This document shows, in pieces, positions 39,301 through 41,073 of a stretch of 64,000 nt of DNA. The DNA is from Limnephilus marmoratus. Its lineage: Eukaryota > Arthropoda > Insecta > Trichoptera > Limnephilidae. Within the stretch, counting starts at the first letter, position 1, and every line of letters begins with the position of its first letter. The notes under the pieces were generated by a model, which was given only the letters and a program-made list of their open reading frames with translations, was not told where the DNA came from and did not search any database. Made by a program: the position numbers and the translations under genes. The stretch covers positions 2,914,001 through 2,978,000 of the forward strand of contig OU862920.1 in NCBI GenBank assembly GCA_917880885.1, in the 5' to 3' direction.

Positions 39301-41010
39301 ACCTGCATCTTTTCAATTGAACGAGGGACAGTGATCGGACGTCCGATTCGTGTTTCATTAACAATTATGGCTTTTCCAGGCTCACAATTAATTATTGAAA
39401 TTTTATTACCCATCGATTTACAGTAGATCTATCAACAGCATCGTCACCATAAACATCCTAGGATGATGAAACTCAGTAGGATCCGCTTCTCAAAATACAC
39501 GGGATGAATTCAACGATTTAAAACCTGCGCAAGCGTAAAAAGGGGGAATGCCACTTCCAAATTCCACCTGGCGCTCTTCTGGAAGTCATTTTGTTTGCGC
39601 TGTACAAGCGTGTGTGCATTATTTTTCAGCCTACCCTCATATGTAATAAACAATACTCTGTCAATATGTACAGCTAGGCCTATCTATTAAGAGAACGTAC
39701 CCATACTACGTGACACTTTTAGGGGGGGGGGGGGGTCTTCAAAATGTCACGCTCCATACAAATGAGCGGCAGGTTGCTTAGGATTTTGGTCACCGGGGGG
39801 GGGGGGGGGGTTAAAAATTGCAAAAAGTTGGTCACGTAGTACGGGTACGTTCCCTAAGCTGTATACACACACAGCTATAAAATATAAAAGATCATCGCAC
39901 GCCAAACAACTCTCTCCATACAATCCCTTCAGACCATTCACCCTAAACGGTTTATGCGCAGATCAACCATAGACAATACACATCTTACGTCGTAACCACT
40001 CCTGAGGCGAAATACGAAAAGTTATGCGCCCCCTTCTCGGCCAAAAACAAGAGAGGGGGTCATTTTAATTATGGAGCTGCCTAAACCGGCGGATGACAGA
40101 TGTCAAGTTGACAGATTCAGCACAAAGAAATGTGCATTCCGTGGCCGCTCCCTAATTCATCTGACCCCCTCTCCTACCATAGGAAGAAATATTTGATAGC
40201 GTTGTGTGGCGGTACAAAACATAACCGCTCGCAGTTCAACAGTTATCTGCTCGCGGTTTTGTAGCTGTGTGTGTACACAGCTTTACTCTGCCAAATAGAA
40301 GACTTAAATTGTTTGAAATAGAATATCAAGTCTGCCAAATGCATTTTTAATATTTCACTTGATTATCTTAATTATGGAACACTCTGTTTGCTTGAAGCAG
40401 CTGAAAATCTAAAATGTTCGAGTAAAGTCGATCAAATGTTTTCAAAACATCGGACAAAAACATTGGGTCGTTTCCCAACGTTTTTTGTTATCCATAGGCC
40501 ACGGAAAAAAGAACATCAGCCCTGTCCCAACATTTTGTTCAATGTTTTTGGTAATATTATCGCTTTTAACAGCTTTTTTATTTCAAATTTCCAGGCAAAT
40601 GTAACTTTTGTCAGCTAGCAACGTAATTTCAATCAAAAGCTATGGGACTTTGAAATCTCCAGTTAACTTAAAAAAAAAAAACAAATTAAACAAATGCAAA
40701 AATGCTTATTTAGAATTTTTCCTTATATTCAATAGGATAAATGAGCGTCTGAGGATGCCTGATGCTATGTAGTCAAGTTGTTAATAAATTCCAACTATTT
40801 CAGGCAAGTGAATTCTTCTTGTTTGCCGGACTCATGCTGGTGGATATGATCATCTTTGGGCTGATGACTCTGAAGTACAAGTATGTGGATGCTGTGAACA
40901 AGGAGAAAGACCAGGAGGATCTGCCGCTACCCGAGGCGGGGACAGAGAAAATGGGAATTGACAACTTAGACTTTAACAACGATGAAGAACAAGTGACAAC
41001 CGCACAGTGA
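1350..41010 (+). CDS. SLC15A1-like: Proton-coupled oligopeptide transporter, complete gene, 13 coding exons
   Basis: Coding exons: 1350-1370, 17696-17774, 24150-24291, 27064-27150, 28446-28720, 28857-28939, 29782-29952, 32239-32364, 33862-33984, 35519-35889, 37209-37437, 38989-39225, 40804-41010. All junctions are GT/AG and phases fit, giving 2151 nt and 716 residues. The product is a POT/SLC15 major-facilitator protein that imports di- and tripeptides with protons, normally at the apical gut membrane. Visible signatures are EFCERFSYYG (22-31), GTGGIKPNVSAFGGDQF (123-139), FYFSINSGSL (155-164) and FDQQGSRW (283-290). Residues 370-569 form the large extracellular domain between TM9 and TM10 that marks animal PEPT1/PEPT2 and insect OPT1/Yin. 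The length suits that family. Intron 1 is 16.3 kb. The seven-codon first exon is the least certain part. Ortholog naming (Drosophila yin) is inference. Confidence 0.93.
1371..1617. other. Start of transporter intron 1
   Basis: AT-rich intron sequence after the donor. No repeat or gene recognised. Confidence 0.5.
1618..2065 (-). mobile_element. 3' end of an RTE-like non-LTR retrotransposon
   Basis: Read on the - strand this encodes degenerate pieces of a LINE C-terminus, with words such as VRNVEIRKECKADI and TLRWFGHVERMNE, broken by frameshifts. It finishes in a (TTAG)n-type tail, seen on the + strand as ACTAACTAACTAACTAAG at 1622-1639. A shorter copy of the same family, with the same tail, is at 22688-22999. 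The RTE-like label comes from the end-of-RT motif and is tentative. Confidence 0.55.
2066..2590. other. Intron 1 AT-rich DNA
   Basis: No gene or clear repeat. It carries TATGTAGGTACCTA, a word very common in lepidopteran DNA, at about 2238. Confidence 0.45.
2598..2862 (+). repeat. Dispersed repeat family W
   Basis: Opens with CTAGCTGGTTCCCGGCA and a C/T-rich stretch (CCCGTGCGTCCCCGTTCCC) and closes with TTTTTGCGTGAAAGAGTAAC followed by a block ending ATAATATTACTAG. Further copies are at 18255-18496 and 26430-26718 (both -), 50425-50900 (+) and 52840-53160 (+). No coding capacity. Probably a non-autonomous element; class not determined. Confidence 0.5.
2863..3010 (+). repeat. W-like C/T-rich repeat abutting the previous copy
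   Basis: Starts TACTAGCTTTTGCCCCCGGC and runs into a cytosine-rich tract with a run of C at about 2939-2951. The opening resembles family W. Low complexity prevents a firmer call. Confidence 0.35.
3011..4282. other. Intron 1, repeat fragments only
   Basis: At about 3390-3480 there is a block with AACACCTCAGCACAGG and AGGTGTTCACAAAATACCAC that reads like an old LINE 3' region ending near AATAAATAAATAAAAT (3602). At 3886-3945 a piece of family W's 3' end (TATTTTTTGCGTGAAGGAG) recurs. No gene is supported. Confidence 0.4.
4283..4725 (+). repeat. Repeat family Y, copy interrupted by AT-rich insert
   Basis: The left part has ACGGTACCGTGAC followed by AATAAACATACGTTCC. The right part (about 4690-4725) has TCTGTTTCCTCCAAATAAAAG, the other end of the family seen intact at 13130-13335 and inverted at 5470-5705. 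About 310 bp, starting with a T-run at 4375, separates the two parts and looks like an insertion. Confidence 0.45.
4845..5050 (+). repeat. Repeat family X, partial copy
   Basis: Shares GTGAATTCCAAAAA, the CATATAATGCTGC-like word and GTGAACGTATGTCTGCACCC with 23030-23205 and 63655-63805. A run of C at 4986-4998 follows. Only the right half of the family is present. Confidence 0.5.
5053..5460 (+). mobile_element. tRNA-derived SINE, family A, copy 1
   Basis: A tRNA-like head carries an RNA polymerase III A box (TAGTCCAGCGG, 5064-5074) and B box (GATCGAATCC, 5108-5117). The body of about 300 bp includes ATTTTATTTGTTTAATTTGTG, GATACTCTCAGTATCGCCCT and CAACATACCCCAATTGGGGA. A near-identical full copy is at 34738-35158 and a 3' fragment at 38719-38935. 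No protein is encoded. Confidence 0.8.
5470..5705 (-). repeat. Repeat family Y, inverted copy
   Basis: Reverse-strand match to 13130-13335: GGAGGAAAC-type end, then the TTACACATTAAATAA-like word, then the KpnI-containing ACGGTACCGT block. It lies directly beside SINE A copy 1. Confidence 0.5.
5706..5916. other. Intron 1 sequence without recognised feature
   Basis: AT-rich; nothing supported. Confidence 0.5.
5917..6950 (+). repeat. Repeat family D, copy split by a TTAA element
   Basis: Starts near TAGCTGAACCGACAAACG and runs through GTGTGTGGGGATGGGATCTA to AAGGACACCCTAATCACC and CTAGCGGTATGAAATATAC. The right end resumes at 6898 (CCTATTCTCATACTTAACAA) after the TTAA element at 6464-6895. Other copies start at 16725 and 30204 in the same orientation. 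The family is about 500-720 bp and encodes nothing visible. The opening words are common to many lepidopteran repeats; class unknown. Confidence 0.55.
6464..6895 (+). mobile_element. TTAA-flanked non-autonomous element, copy 1
   Basis: Bounded by TTAA on both sides (6460-6463 and 6896-6899). Termini are imperfect inverted repeats: GAGGGTATTACC on the left and, reverse-complemented, GAGCGTTTAACGAG on the right. A longer, inverted copy (706 bp) is at 10884-11589. TTAA target duplication is the hallmark of piggyBac-type transposition. No transposase frame is present. The related D copy at 17213-17260 lacks the insert. Confidence 0.6.
6951..7436. other. Intron 1 AT-rich DNA
   Basis: No gene or repeat recognised apart from short AT tracts. 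Confidence 0.45.
7437..7677. repeat. Perfect 241-bp palindrome with hammerhead-like core
   Basis: Two arms of 120 bp are exact reverse complements around a single C at 7557. I compared the arms base by base and saw no mismatch; pairing stops at 7436/7678. Each arm reads outward from the centre: GGATCTGCC, CTGATGA (7585-7591), a GGACA/TGTCC stem, then GAAAC (7612-7616) and TTGGCTAAAGAAGGAGG. CTGATGA plus stem II plus GAAA is the catalytic-core pattern of hammerhead ribozymes, known in the terminal repeats of Penelope-like retroelements. No U-H cleavage dinucleotide beside a matching stem I was found, so activity is not shown. The matching frames on both strands are symmetry artefacts. Confidence 0.85.
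7678..9235. other. Intron 1, mostly unannotatable
   Basis: AT-rich. At about 7920-8110 a block with AGGTTCAGCTCGATC recurs inverted at about 13940-14070, so it is a small dispersed repeat. No coding or RNA gene seen. Confidence 0.4.
9246..9391 (+). repeat. MITE family M1, 3'-truncated copy
   Basis: Begins GTGAAAATTTTTTTAGCACC and keeps the TTTAGCCTGCGAGAAAATGA and CTCTTTGTGCGGTGCT blocks, then loses the family 3' end. Confidence 0.55.
9645..10052 (+). repeat. MITE family M2, three copies in tandem
   Basis: Three head-to-tail units start near 9645, 9799 and 9897. Each has GACTTGG..AGTAAGCTGGTG and GCGTTATGAAAA; the first and third end AAGTTTTACTTCAGTCG and GTGTGGTCTAAAGCACACTC. The family's outer ends are GAAGTAAAACTTC and its inverse. 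Single copies are at 14508-14850 and 15894-16078. Confidence 0.6.
10080..10345 (+). repeat. Dispersed repeat, inverted partner at 16366-16630
   Basis: Shares GAACGCCATCA, TATTTCTTCTAATACC-like and CCCTTTCGCTCAGTATTCGG with the opposite strand of 16366-16630. Non-coding. The pair lies wholly inside intron 1. Confidence 0.5.
10548..10860 (-). repeat. Dispersed repeat, inverted partner at 19420-19735
   Basis: The minus strand matches the plus strand of 19420-19735: the TATCTCTCCAT..CTTCTTTTTG end, GTGTTTTATTAAA and the TATTTTACAAGTTAT words. At 19420-19735 the match lies inside a 901-bp hAT-like element; no such termini are visible here. Confidence 0.5.
10884..11589 (-). mobile_element. TTAA-flanked non-autonomous element, copy 2
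   Basis: Reverse-strand, longer version of 6464-6895, bounded by TTAA at 10880-10883 and 11590-11593. Shared internal words include CTTTCGACGAAATGTG and TTATCATCACGCCTTTCAGC. Copy 1 lacks part of the left half. No open frame of useful length is present, so it must have depended on an outside transposase. Confidence 0.6.
11600..11680 (+). repeat. Penelope-like terminal motif, degenerate
   Basis: CTGAAGA (11614-11620), a short imperfect stem and GAAAC (11636-11640), followed by CGGTAACGGTCAAAT and an A-run. The layout resembles the hammerhead-type signature of Penelope-like elements, as in the palindrome at 7437-7677, but the stem is poor. Confidence 0.35.
11687..11895 (-). repeat. MITE family M1, full-length inverted copy
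   Basis: Starts AGAAGTGAAACCTTCAG and ends AGTTTTCACTTCG, with the inverted internal blocks of the family in order. About 200 bp. Confidence 0.6.
11896..13129. other. Intron 1, no supported feature
   Basis: AT-rich. A short direct repeat GGCGAGTCCTGCG occurs twice near 12373-12400. Nothing coding or structured was recognised. Confidence 0.4.
13130..13335 (+). repeat. Repeat family Y, intact copy
   Basis: Runs from CGTGACGATTCAC through ACGGTACCGTGACGGC, GGCATACGTTCCTTATCG, TTACACATTAAATAA and a TTCCTATGGAGGAAAC end. It is the reference for the partial copies at 4283, 5470 and 33695. Confidence 0.55.
13336..14125. other. Intron 1, minor repeats
   Basis: A short threefold array of CAATTGTC-type 15-16-mers lies at about 13668-13712. 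The block at about 13940-14070 is the inverted partner of 7920-8110. No gene seen. Confidence 0.35.
14126..14325 (-). repeat. MITE family M1, full-length inverted copy
   Basis: Both termini are visible: AAAAGTGAAACCTTCAG on the left and AAGAAGTTTCACTTC on the right. The interior has GCACCGCACAAAGAG and TTTTAGTGTCGCTATTTTT. It serves as the best full-length M1 example. Confidence 0.65.
14508..14850 (+). repeat. MITE family M2 with a 230-bp interior insert
   Basis: GAAGTAAAACTTC (14508-14520) and GAAGTTTTACTTC (14811-14823) bracket the copy. Between about 14600 and 14800 is an extra stretch with two GAGAGAG-rich words flanked by CACATTTTCTTT-type repeats, not present in other M2 copies. The family tail GTGTGGTCTAAAGCACAC ends it. 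Confidence 0.55.
14912..15677 (+). mobile_element. hAT element, host of a second hAT insertion
   Basis: Left terminus CAGGGGTCGGCAGAC; the right terminus, reverse-complemented, is CATCGGTCGGCGGAC. Flanking 8-bp target duplications GACCTAGG (14904-14911) and GACCTAGC (15678-15685) differ at one base. Eight-base duplication and this terminus are typical of hAT transposons. Only about 150 bp of its own sequence remains; the centre is occupied by the element at 15042-15651. Confidence 0.7.
15042..15651 (+). pseudogene. hAT transposon remnant with transposase C-terminus
   Basis: Termini AGGGATGCAA and TTGCATCCCT bound 610 bp lying inside another hAT element. Subterminal DNA is packed with ATCGATA words. 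About 15235-15420 encodes the C-terminal dimerisation region of a hAT transposase (YPKLFKVAMSHLPIVATSV, then in another frame FSKAGVTITQSRNRL). A TTC-rich expansion (15331-15358) sits at the frame change and breaks the coding sequence. The catalytic region is absent, so the element is dead. Confidence 0.65.
15686..15893. other. Short intron segment, nothing recognised
   Basis: Flanking DNA between the hAT nest and an M2 copy. A CATACAATACATGTGTGTATG-like near-palindrome is present at about 15751. Confidence 0.4.
15894..16078 (+). repeat. MITE family M2, single copy
   Basis: AAGTAAAAATTCTTTAC opens the copy and GAAGTTTTACTTC (16032-16044) closes it, with the usual GTGTGGTCTAAAACACTC tail. Confidence 0.6.
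16366..16630 (-). repeat. Inverted partner of 10080-10345
   Basis: Minus-strand match to the repeat at 10080-10345, including CCCCGAATACTGAACGAAAG. Together the two could fold the intron 1 transcript over about 6 kb. Confidence 0.5.
16725..17260 (+). repeat. Repeat family D, copy without the TTAA insert
   Basis: TAGCTGACCCGACAAACG start, AGTGTGTGGGGATGGGATCT interior and TAGGGACACCCTAATCACC end. At 17221-17250 the family end reads straight through from GAAATATACTT to CCTATTCTCATACC, so it preserves the pre-insertion state of the site occupied in the 5917 copy. Confidence 0.6.
17261..17695. other. End of transporter intron 1
   Basis: Includes a GCCGAGCT triplet repeat (about 17540-17565) and the polypyrimidine-AG acceptor of exon 2 (GTAATTTTGTTTCAG). 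No other feature. Confidence 0.45.
17696..17774 (+). CDS. SLC15A1-like: Transporter exon 2 (residues 8-33)
   Basis: Begins after TTTCAG and ends in phase 1 before GTAAGA. It encodes the first transmembrane helix with EFCERFSYYG, the conserved ExxERFxYYG motif of POT transporters, which couples proton binding to peptide transport in studied members. Confidence 0.95.
17775..18254. other. Intron 2, first part
   Basis: AT-rich, no feature recognised. Confidence 0.45.
18255..18496 (-). repeat. Dispersed repeat family W, inverted copy
   Basis: Minus-strand copy running from CTAGCCGGTTCCCGGCATGC (18495 down) through the C/T-rich block to a TTTTTGCGTGAAAGAGTG end at about 18310. Confidence 0.5.
18552..18838 (+). 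repeat. MITE family M1 split by a LINE tail
   Basis: TTGAAGTGAAATTTTCTTTAG opens and TTTTCTGAAGGTTTCGCTT closes the copy. The M1 sequence breaks at about 18612 and resumes at about 18703 with the GCGACACC block; the gap holds a CR1/Jockey-like LINE 3' end. Confidence 0.6.
18612..18703 (+). mobile_element. CR1/Jockey-like LINE 3' tail inside M1
   Basis: Contains CACAGCATCCAGATGACAT, a perfect 12-bp inverted repeat (18641-18652 with 18656-18667, loop TTA) and CTCCTGTGTGGAGTTAACGT before an A-run. The same 3' end is seen at 21590-21690, 29575-29612, 44755-44830 (-) and 63838-64000 (-). AACGAAA before and AATGAAA after are a possible target duplication. Confidence 0.6.
18997..19897. mobile_element. 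hAT-like non-autonomous element, 901 bp
   Basis: Termini TAACGGTCGAACGAGA and, reverse-complemented, TAAGGGTCGACCGAGA. The flanking 8-bp sequences CTAGTAAC (18989-18996) and CTAGCAAC (19898-19905) differ at one base. Subterminal regions on both sides are clusters of CTCGGTCTCGG and CGAGAC words, the arrangement hAT transposases bind. The interior (19420-19735) also occurs, inverted, at 10548-10860. No transposase frame. Confidence 0.65.
19906..20500. other. Intron 2, unannotated
   Basis: AT-rich with no gene, repeat or RNA structure recognised. Confidence 0.4.
20505..20640 (+). repeat. M1-type terminus joined to the 450-700 repeat family
   Basis: GAAGTGAAAGTTCCTTAGC resembles the M1 end, and the following GGCTCCTATGGTTGAG and GAAACGGAAA words match 560-640. 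Confidence 0.4.
20686..20770 (+). repeat. tRNA-like sequence (SINE head or tRNA pseudogene)
   Basis: A-box-like TAGCGCAGCGG (20694-20704) and a B box GGTTCGAATCC (20747-20757) are 42 bp apart, as in tRNA genes with a long variable arm. I could not pair an acceptor stem, so a functional tRNA is unlikely. The following AAATCCAAAAACATTTTTG may be a SINE body. Confidence 0.4.
20935..21690 (+). pseudogene. CR1/Jockey-like LINE, 5'-truncated reverse transcriptase end
   Basis: Encodes the region after the RT palm: GVILSDQLRDGGSIEARV, ASQKLGVVYRARRYF, SQVRPTVEFGSHL, VQKRAVRLIDPP and LSLFYRNHNGRCSEEL. A frameshift near 21440 moves the last part (TAQLWNDLPPSVFPPSYNM) to another frame. The 3' UTR holds TCAGGGCCTCCTATGTGGAG and ends in an A-run at about 21682. 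Broken and 5'-truncated, therefore inactive. Confidence 0.8.
21691..22473. other. Intron 2, no supported feature
   Basis: No gene. An AGGTTGGGTGACAACCT near-palindrome lies at about 21803. Otherwise AT-rich. Confidence 0.4.
22474..23210 (+). repeat. Repeat family X interrupted by a LINE tail
   Basis: Left half: ACAAAACAAAGTCGGGTTAG and ACTCGAGAACGGCTGGACCG. The right half resumes at 23009 and includes GTGAATTCCAAAAATTC and CATATAATGCTGCCCC. An uninterrupted copy is at 63403-63810. About 420 bp without the insert. Class uncertain; no coding capacity. Confidence 0.6.
22688..22999 (-). mobile_element. RTE-like LINE 3' end with 9-bp target duplication
   Basis: GAATATTGT flanks both sides (22679-22687 and 23000-23008). 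Read on the - strand it encodes an intact LINE C-terminus (RIYDANVNGRRSRGRPRKTW, VCQDWDVWRSVLSAYPCEE) and then a (GTTA)n tail. It is a 5'-truncated copy, as expected of target-primed reverse transcription, and matches 1618-2065. Confidence 0.75.
23211..24149. other. End of intron 2
   Basis: AT-rich, no recognised repeat or gene. The exon 3 acceptor (TTTTTCTTGCAG) ends it. Confidence 0.45.
24150..24291 (+). CDS. SLC15A1-like: Transporter exon 3 (residues 34-81)
   Basis: Completes helix 1 (TILVIYLKDKMGFDEDD) and encodes helix 2 and the loop IIADSWLGRFK, the POT counterpart of the MFS loop 2-3 signature. Phase 1 entry, phase 2 exit before GTAAGG. Confidence 0.95.
24595..25328 (+). repeat. 19-bp minisatellite, about 38 units, with higher-order repeats
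   Basis: The unit is CCCGGCCTTGTAATCTTGT with variants (GTGATC, CTAGTC, GCAATC, TGTACC). A block of several units beginning GATCTAGTCCCGGCCTTGC and including CCGGGGCTTGTGCGCTAGTC recurs three times (from about 24897, 25012 and 25200), showing segmental amplification. It starts about 300 bp after exon 3. Open frames through it are products of the repeat. Confidence 0.9.
25375..25840. repeat. TTTG microsatellite, G/A-rich and AGCTTT low-complexity DNA
   Basis: A (TTTG)n tract at about 25402-25450, a purine-rich block (25590-25680) like the reverse of family W, and a degenerate AGCTTT/AGCTTG array (25690-25805). Confidence 0.5.
25845..26190 (+). repeat. About 110-bp tandem repeat, three units
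   Basis: Three units each contain GCATCATGAAATTATGC, TGCTAAACCGTTCA, a GGGGATTTGATGTGCGCATGC-type segment and ATACAATAGTGAGCTCT-type end. Units begin near 25847, 25960 and 26061. An inverted partial copy is at about 53230-53370, so the unit belongs to a dispersed family. Confidence 0.65.
26430..26718 (-). repeat. Dispersed repeat family W, inverted copy
   Basis: On the - strand: CTAGCTGGTTCCCGGCATGC, then TCCCTGCATGTCCTTTCCC and a long C/T-rich stretch. Frames through the tract are low complexity and not genes. Confidence 0.55.
26719..27063. other. End of intron 3
   Basis: A small GAATGAGTAATGAGAATGAG array at about 26834-26872 and the exon 4 acceptor; otherwise nothing. Confidence 0.45.
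27064..27150 (+). CDS. SLC15A1-like: Transporter exon 4 (residues 81-110)
   Basis: Encodes helix 3 (TIFYLSIIYAIGNILVSI) ending TAIPPLGIPQ. Phase 2 on both sides, acceptor CTTTTCCAG and donor GTAAGA. Confidence 0.93.
27684..27740 (+). repeat. Fragment of the palindrome repeat
   Basis: GGTTTTTGGGGTATTATGCC followed by GTGTTGCGCTACCTCCTTC and TTTAGCC matches the outer part of the palindrome at 7437-7677. It stops before the hammerhead-like core. Confidence 0.6.
27906..28115 (+). mobile_element. tRNA-derived SINE, family B, copy 1
   Basis: A box TGGTTGAGTGG (27915-27925), B box GTTCGATTCC (27954-27963), then CTTCTGTGGTGGTAGTAGG and GTTATTCGTAACCCGGGAAT, and an A-rich tail with AATAAAATAAAA repeats. 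About 210 bp. The second copy is inverted at 44437-44645. Confidence 0.75.
28446..28720 (+). CDS. SLC15A1-like: Transporter exon 5 (residues 110-202)
   Basis: Largest early exon. It carries GTGGIKPNVSAFGGDQF (123-139) and FYFSINSGSL (155-164), the two classical PTR2 signatures, over helices 4-5. It is GC-rich relative to the flanking introns. Confidence 0.96.
28857..28939 (+). CDS. SLC15A1-like: Transporter exon 6 (residues 202-229)
   Basis: Encodes the end of helix 6 (VVFLLGKSLYVIKEPQGN) and the start of the cytosolic loop. The acceptor TTTTCTAG and donor GGGTAAGG fit phases 1 and 0; intron 5 is only 136 bp. Confidence 0.92.
28940..29224. other. Intron 6, first part
   Basis: Contains a B-box-like CCGGTTCAAAACCCGG (29037-29052) with no matching A box. 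GC-richer LINE-like sequence runs up to the MITE at 29225. Confidence 0.4.
29225..29487. mobile_element. MITE with about 70-bp inverted termini
   Basis: Left end AGCCTAGCGATTCC and right end GGAATCGCTAGGCT; pairing continues through CGTTATTGGATAACGGACG and CTGTCAGATTTGTGTG. 263 bp, non-coding. A relative with GTCAGATTTGTGTGAATTTA and ATTTTAGTTTAAGTCG is at 46600-46810. Confidence 0.7.
29488..29612 (+). mobile_element. CR1/Jockey-like LINE 3' tail
   Basis: Ends AAGGCCTCCTGTACAGAG followed by CTAACATAAATAATAAA, the family 3' terminus. The MITE at 29225-29487 lies directly upstream. Confidence 0.5.
29782..29952 (+). CDS. SLC15A1-like: Transporter exon 7 (residues 230-286)
   Basis: A lysine/arginine-rich cytosolic loop (HAISRRSKIKKTDKKEHWL), then helix 7 with VLLLFVPLPVFWALFDQQ. 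The FxALFDQQ motif lines the peptide-binding cavity in known POTs. 57 whole codons. Confidence 0.95.
30204..30935 (+). repeat. Repeat family D, long copy
   Basis: From TAGCTGACCCGGAAAAACG to GGGATACCCTAATCA. It has the AATTTCGAAGAGCAATTGAG and CACGCGAGAACATAATGCCG blocks shared with 16910-17010. No frame of length. Confidence 0.55.
30936..32238. other. Intron 7, remainder
   Basis: Includes a TATGTGTGTGTGTATATACACATG purine-pyrimidine alternation near 31177-31201. No gene or family recognised. The exon 8 acceptor ends it. Confidence 0.4.
32239..32364 (+). CDS. SLC15A1-like: Transporter exon 8 (residues 287-328)
   Basis: Starts GSRWTFQATRMNG, completing the FDQQGSRW motif, then FVLKPDQMQVVNPLLILIF and LFEW of helix 8. 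Forty-two whole codons between CAACAG and GTATGT. Confidence 0.95.
32365..33694. other. Intron 8, first part
   Basis: AT-rich. A local direct repeat (AATATAACGCACTTAAATGCG and variants with GCAGTAACGTCATTATTA) is repeated two to three times at 32560-32700. No gene. Confidence 0.4.
33695..33800 (+). repeat. Family Y fragment folded into a hairpin
   Basis: ACGGTTACGGTACCGTGGCGG is the family Y word. The arms 33729-33753 and 33758-33783 are near-perfect reverse complements with a four-base loop. The structure ends 78 bp before exon 9. Confidence 0.6.
33862..33984 (+). CDS. SLC15A1-like: Transporter exon 9 (residues 329-369)
   Basis: Encodes VIYPAMNWCRFARKPLQRM and helix 9 (VGGLLASLSFIVSAIIELEL). 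Forty-one whole codons. The acceptor is AATTACAG directly followed by GTAATT, so the exon itself starts with a donor-like word; phase and homology fix the boundary. Confidence 0.93.
33985..34565. other. Intron 9, first part
   Basis: A (GT)n tract at about 34162-34200 and AT-rich DNA; no feature beyond this. Confidence 0.45.
34566..34737 (+). repeat. 14-bp minisatellite
   Basis: Units of CAATGTAATGTAAT alternate with CATTGTAATGTAAT, giving a 28-bp higher-order period over about 12 units. The array stops at the SINE at 34738, and a short piece continues at 35159-35178 beyond it. Confidence 0.9.
34738..35158 (+). mobile_element. tRNA-derived SINE, family A, copy 2
   Basis: A box TAGTCCAGTGG (34748-34758), B box GGTTCGAACCC (34792-34802), the same body as 5053-5460 and an A-run at 35142-35158. 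The sides read AATCAATGTAATG and AATCAGTGTAATG, a 13-bp duplication drawn from the minisatellite it entered. Confidence 0.85.
35322..35396 (+). repeat. tRNA-like sequence, probably pseudogene or SINE head
   Basis: TTAGCTCAGTGG (35329-35340) is a good A box and D-arm start. The B-box region GAATTCAACTCC (35373-35384) is degenerate. No acceptor stem pairs. Confidence 0.35.
35519..35889 (+). CDS. SLC15A1-like: Transporter exon 10 (residues 370-493, extracellular domain)
   Basis: First part of the large extracellular domain, hydrophilic with no membrane helix. Contains KTYPILPVSGECQLRIYNG, a possible N-glycosylation site at N407 (NNT), and cysteines at about 381 and 391. Ends phase 2 before GTAAGC. 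Confidence 0.95.
35890..36282. other. Intron 10, first part
   Basis: AT-rich. A CACATATTGTGAGATATCACA near-palindrome at about 36078; no gene. Confidence 0.4.
36283..36735 (-). pseudogene. RTE-like LINE 3' end with (GA)n tail
   Basis: Read on the - strand from about 36735: YGCEALTLTAKMAEMMDSF, ERKVLRRICGPVKEGEQGR, later NWKSAAEDRRSWGRILRKV, spread over two or three frames. These are the residues following the RT domain in RTE-type LINEs. The copy ends in a pure CT/GA microsatellite (36283-36322 on the + strand). Confidence 0.7.
36736..37208. other. End of intron 10
   Basis: AT-rich, no recognised feature. Exon 11 acceptor TATTTCAG. Confidence 0.45.
37209..37437 (+). CDS. SLC15A1-like: Transporter exon 11 (residues 493-569, extracellular domain)
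   Basis: Second part of the extracellular domain: VLRNFRGDTLNADTIFKDV to VYTIVLNKEDGKAA. A possible glycosylation site is N522 (NST). Exit phase 0 at GCTGCT before GTGAGT. Confidence 0.95.
37438..37964. other. Intron 11, first part
   Basis: No gene. About 37790-37870 has a CTCAGTCTCAGTCTG direct repeat. Confidence 0.4.
37965..38660 (+). pseudogene. RTE-like LINE fragment, RT C-terminus
   Basis: A 173-residue open stretch (37967-38485) reads VNKTKWVTFGRLDY, ERFRYFGSILTETLD, LRQRMLKCYVWSVLLYGCEA, HRRLLKVPWTDMITNTEIL. A 1-nt frameshift near 38460 moves the end (GRRGPGRRQMSWLRNVREWT) to another frame, stopping at about 38655. The catalytic palm is missing, so it is a 5'-truncated dead copy of a family different from 36283-36735. 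Confidence 0.75.
38719..38935 (+). mobile_element. tRNA-derived SINE, family A, 3' fragment
   Basis: Body only: TTGCCCTGGTGAGAGTCCGC, GCCATGTTTGGTGACCAAAT and CAACATATCCCAAATGGGGA. Diverged from the two full copies and lacking the tRNA head. Confidence 0.65.
38989..39225 (+). CDS. SLC15A1-like: Transporter exon 12 (residues 570-648)
   Basis: Returns to the membrane. It encodes helix 10 (LLLFPQYIIITMAEIMYSV), the conserved GLEFAFTQAPTSMKSVLTAG segment and helix 11 (LTVAFGNLVVVIVAES). 79 whole codons before GTGAGT. Confidence 0.95.
39226..39690. other. Intron 12, first part
   Basis: No feature recognised. Confidence 0.4.
39691..39854 (+). mobile_element. PIF/Harbinger-like MITE with G-runs, copy 1
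   Basis: Termini GAGAACGTACCC and GGGTACGTTCCC, flanked by TAA on both sides (a 3-bp TWA duplication is typical of PIF/Harbinger). Two long G-runs (about 39721-39735 and 39795-39811) lie inside. The inverted copy is at 46841-47007. Confidence 0.7.
39856..40284. mobile_element. Foldback/MITE element next to the G-run MITE
   Basis: Termini AAGCTGTATACACACACAGC and, reverse-complemented, AAAGCTGTGTACACACACAG. The terminal repeat is itself nearly palindromic. The interior has AGAGGGGGTCATTTTAATTA and its partial inverse TCTGACCCCCTCTCC. 429 bp, no frame. It touches the previous MITE. Confidence 0.65.
40285..40803. other. End of intron 12
   Basis: AT-rich with no recognised feature. Exon 13 acceptor CTATTTCAG. 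Confidence 0.45.
40804..41010 (+). CDS. SLC15A1-like: Transporter exon 13 (residues 649-716, stop)
   Basis: Encodes helix 12 (FFLFAGLMLVDMIIFGLMTL) and an acidic cytosolic tail (EKDQEDLPLPEAG, NNDEEQVTTAQ). TGA at 41008-41010. Confidence 0.95.
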   Translation, partial: ASEFFLFAGLMLVDMIIFGLMTLKYKYVDAVNKEKDQEDLPLPEAGTEKMGIDNLDFNNDEEQVTTAQ

Positions 41011-41063
41011 TAAAATAAAAACAAAATTTGGTAATATTTAAATGTAATTAATCAAAGACTTTA

Positions 41064-41073
41064 AATAAATAAA
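41064..41073 (+). terminator. Polyadenylation signals of the transporter
   Basis: Overlapping AATAAA hexamers at 41064-41069 and 41068-41073, 54 bp after the stop. A second candidate AATAAA is at 41434-41439. Confidence 0.6.
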
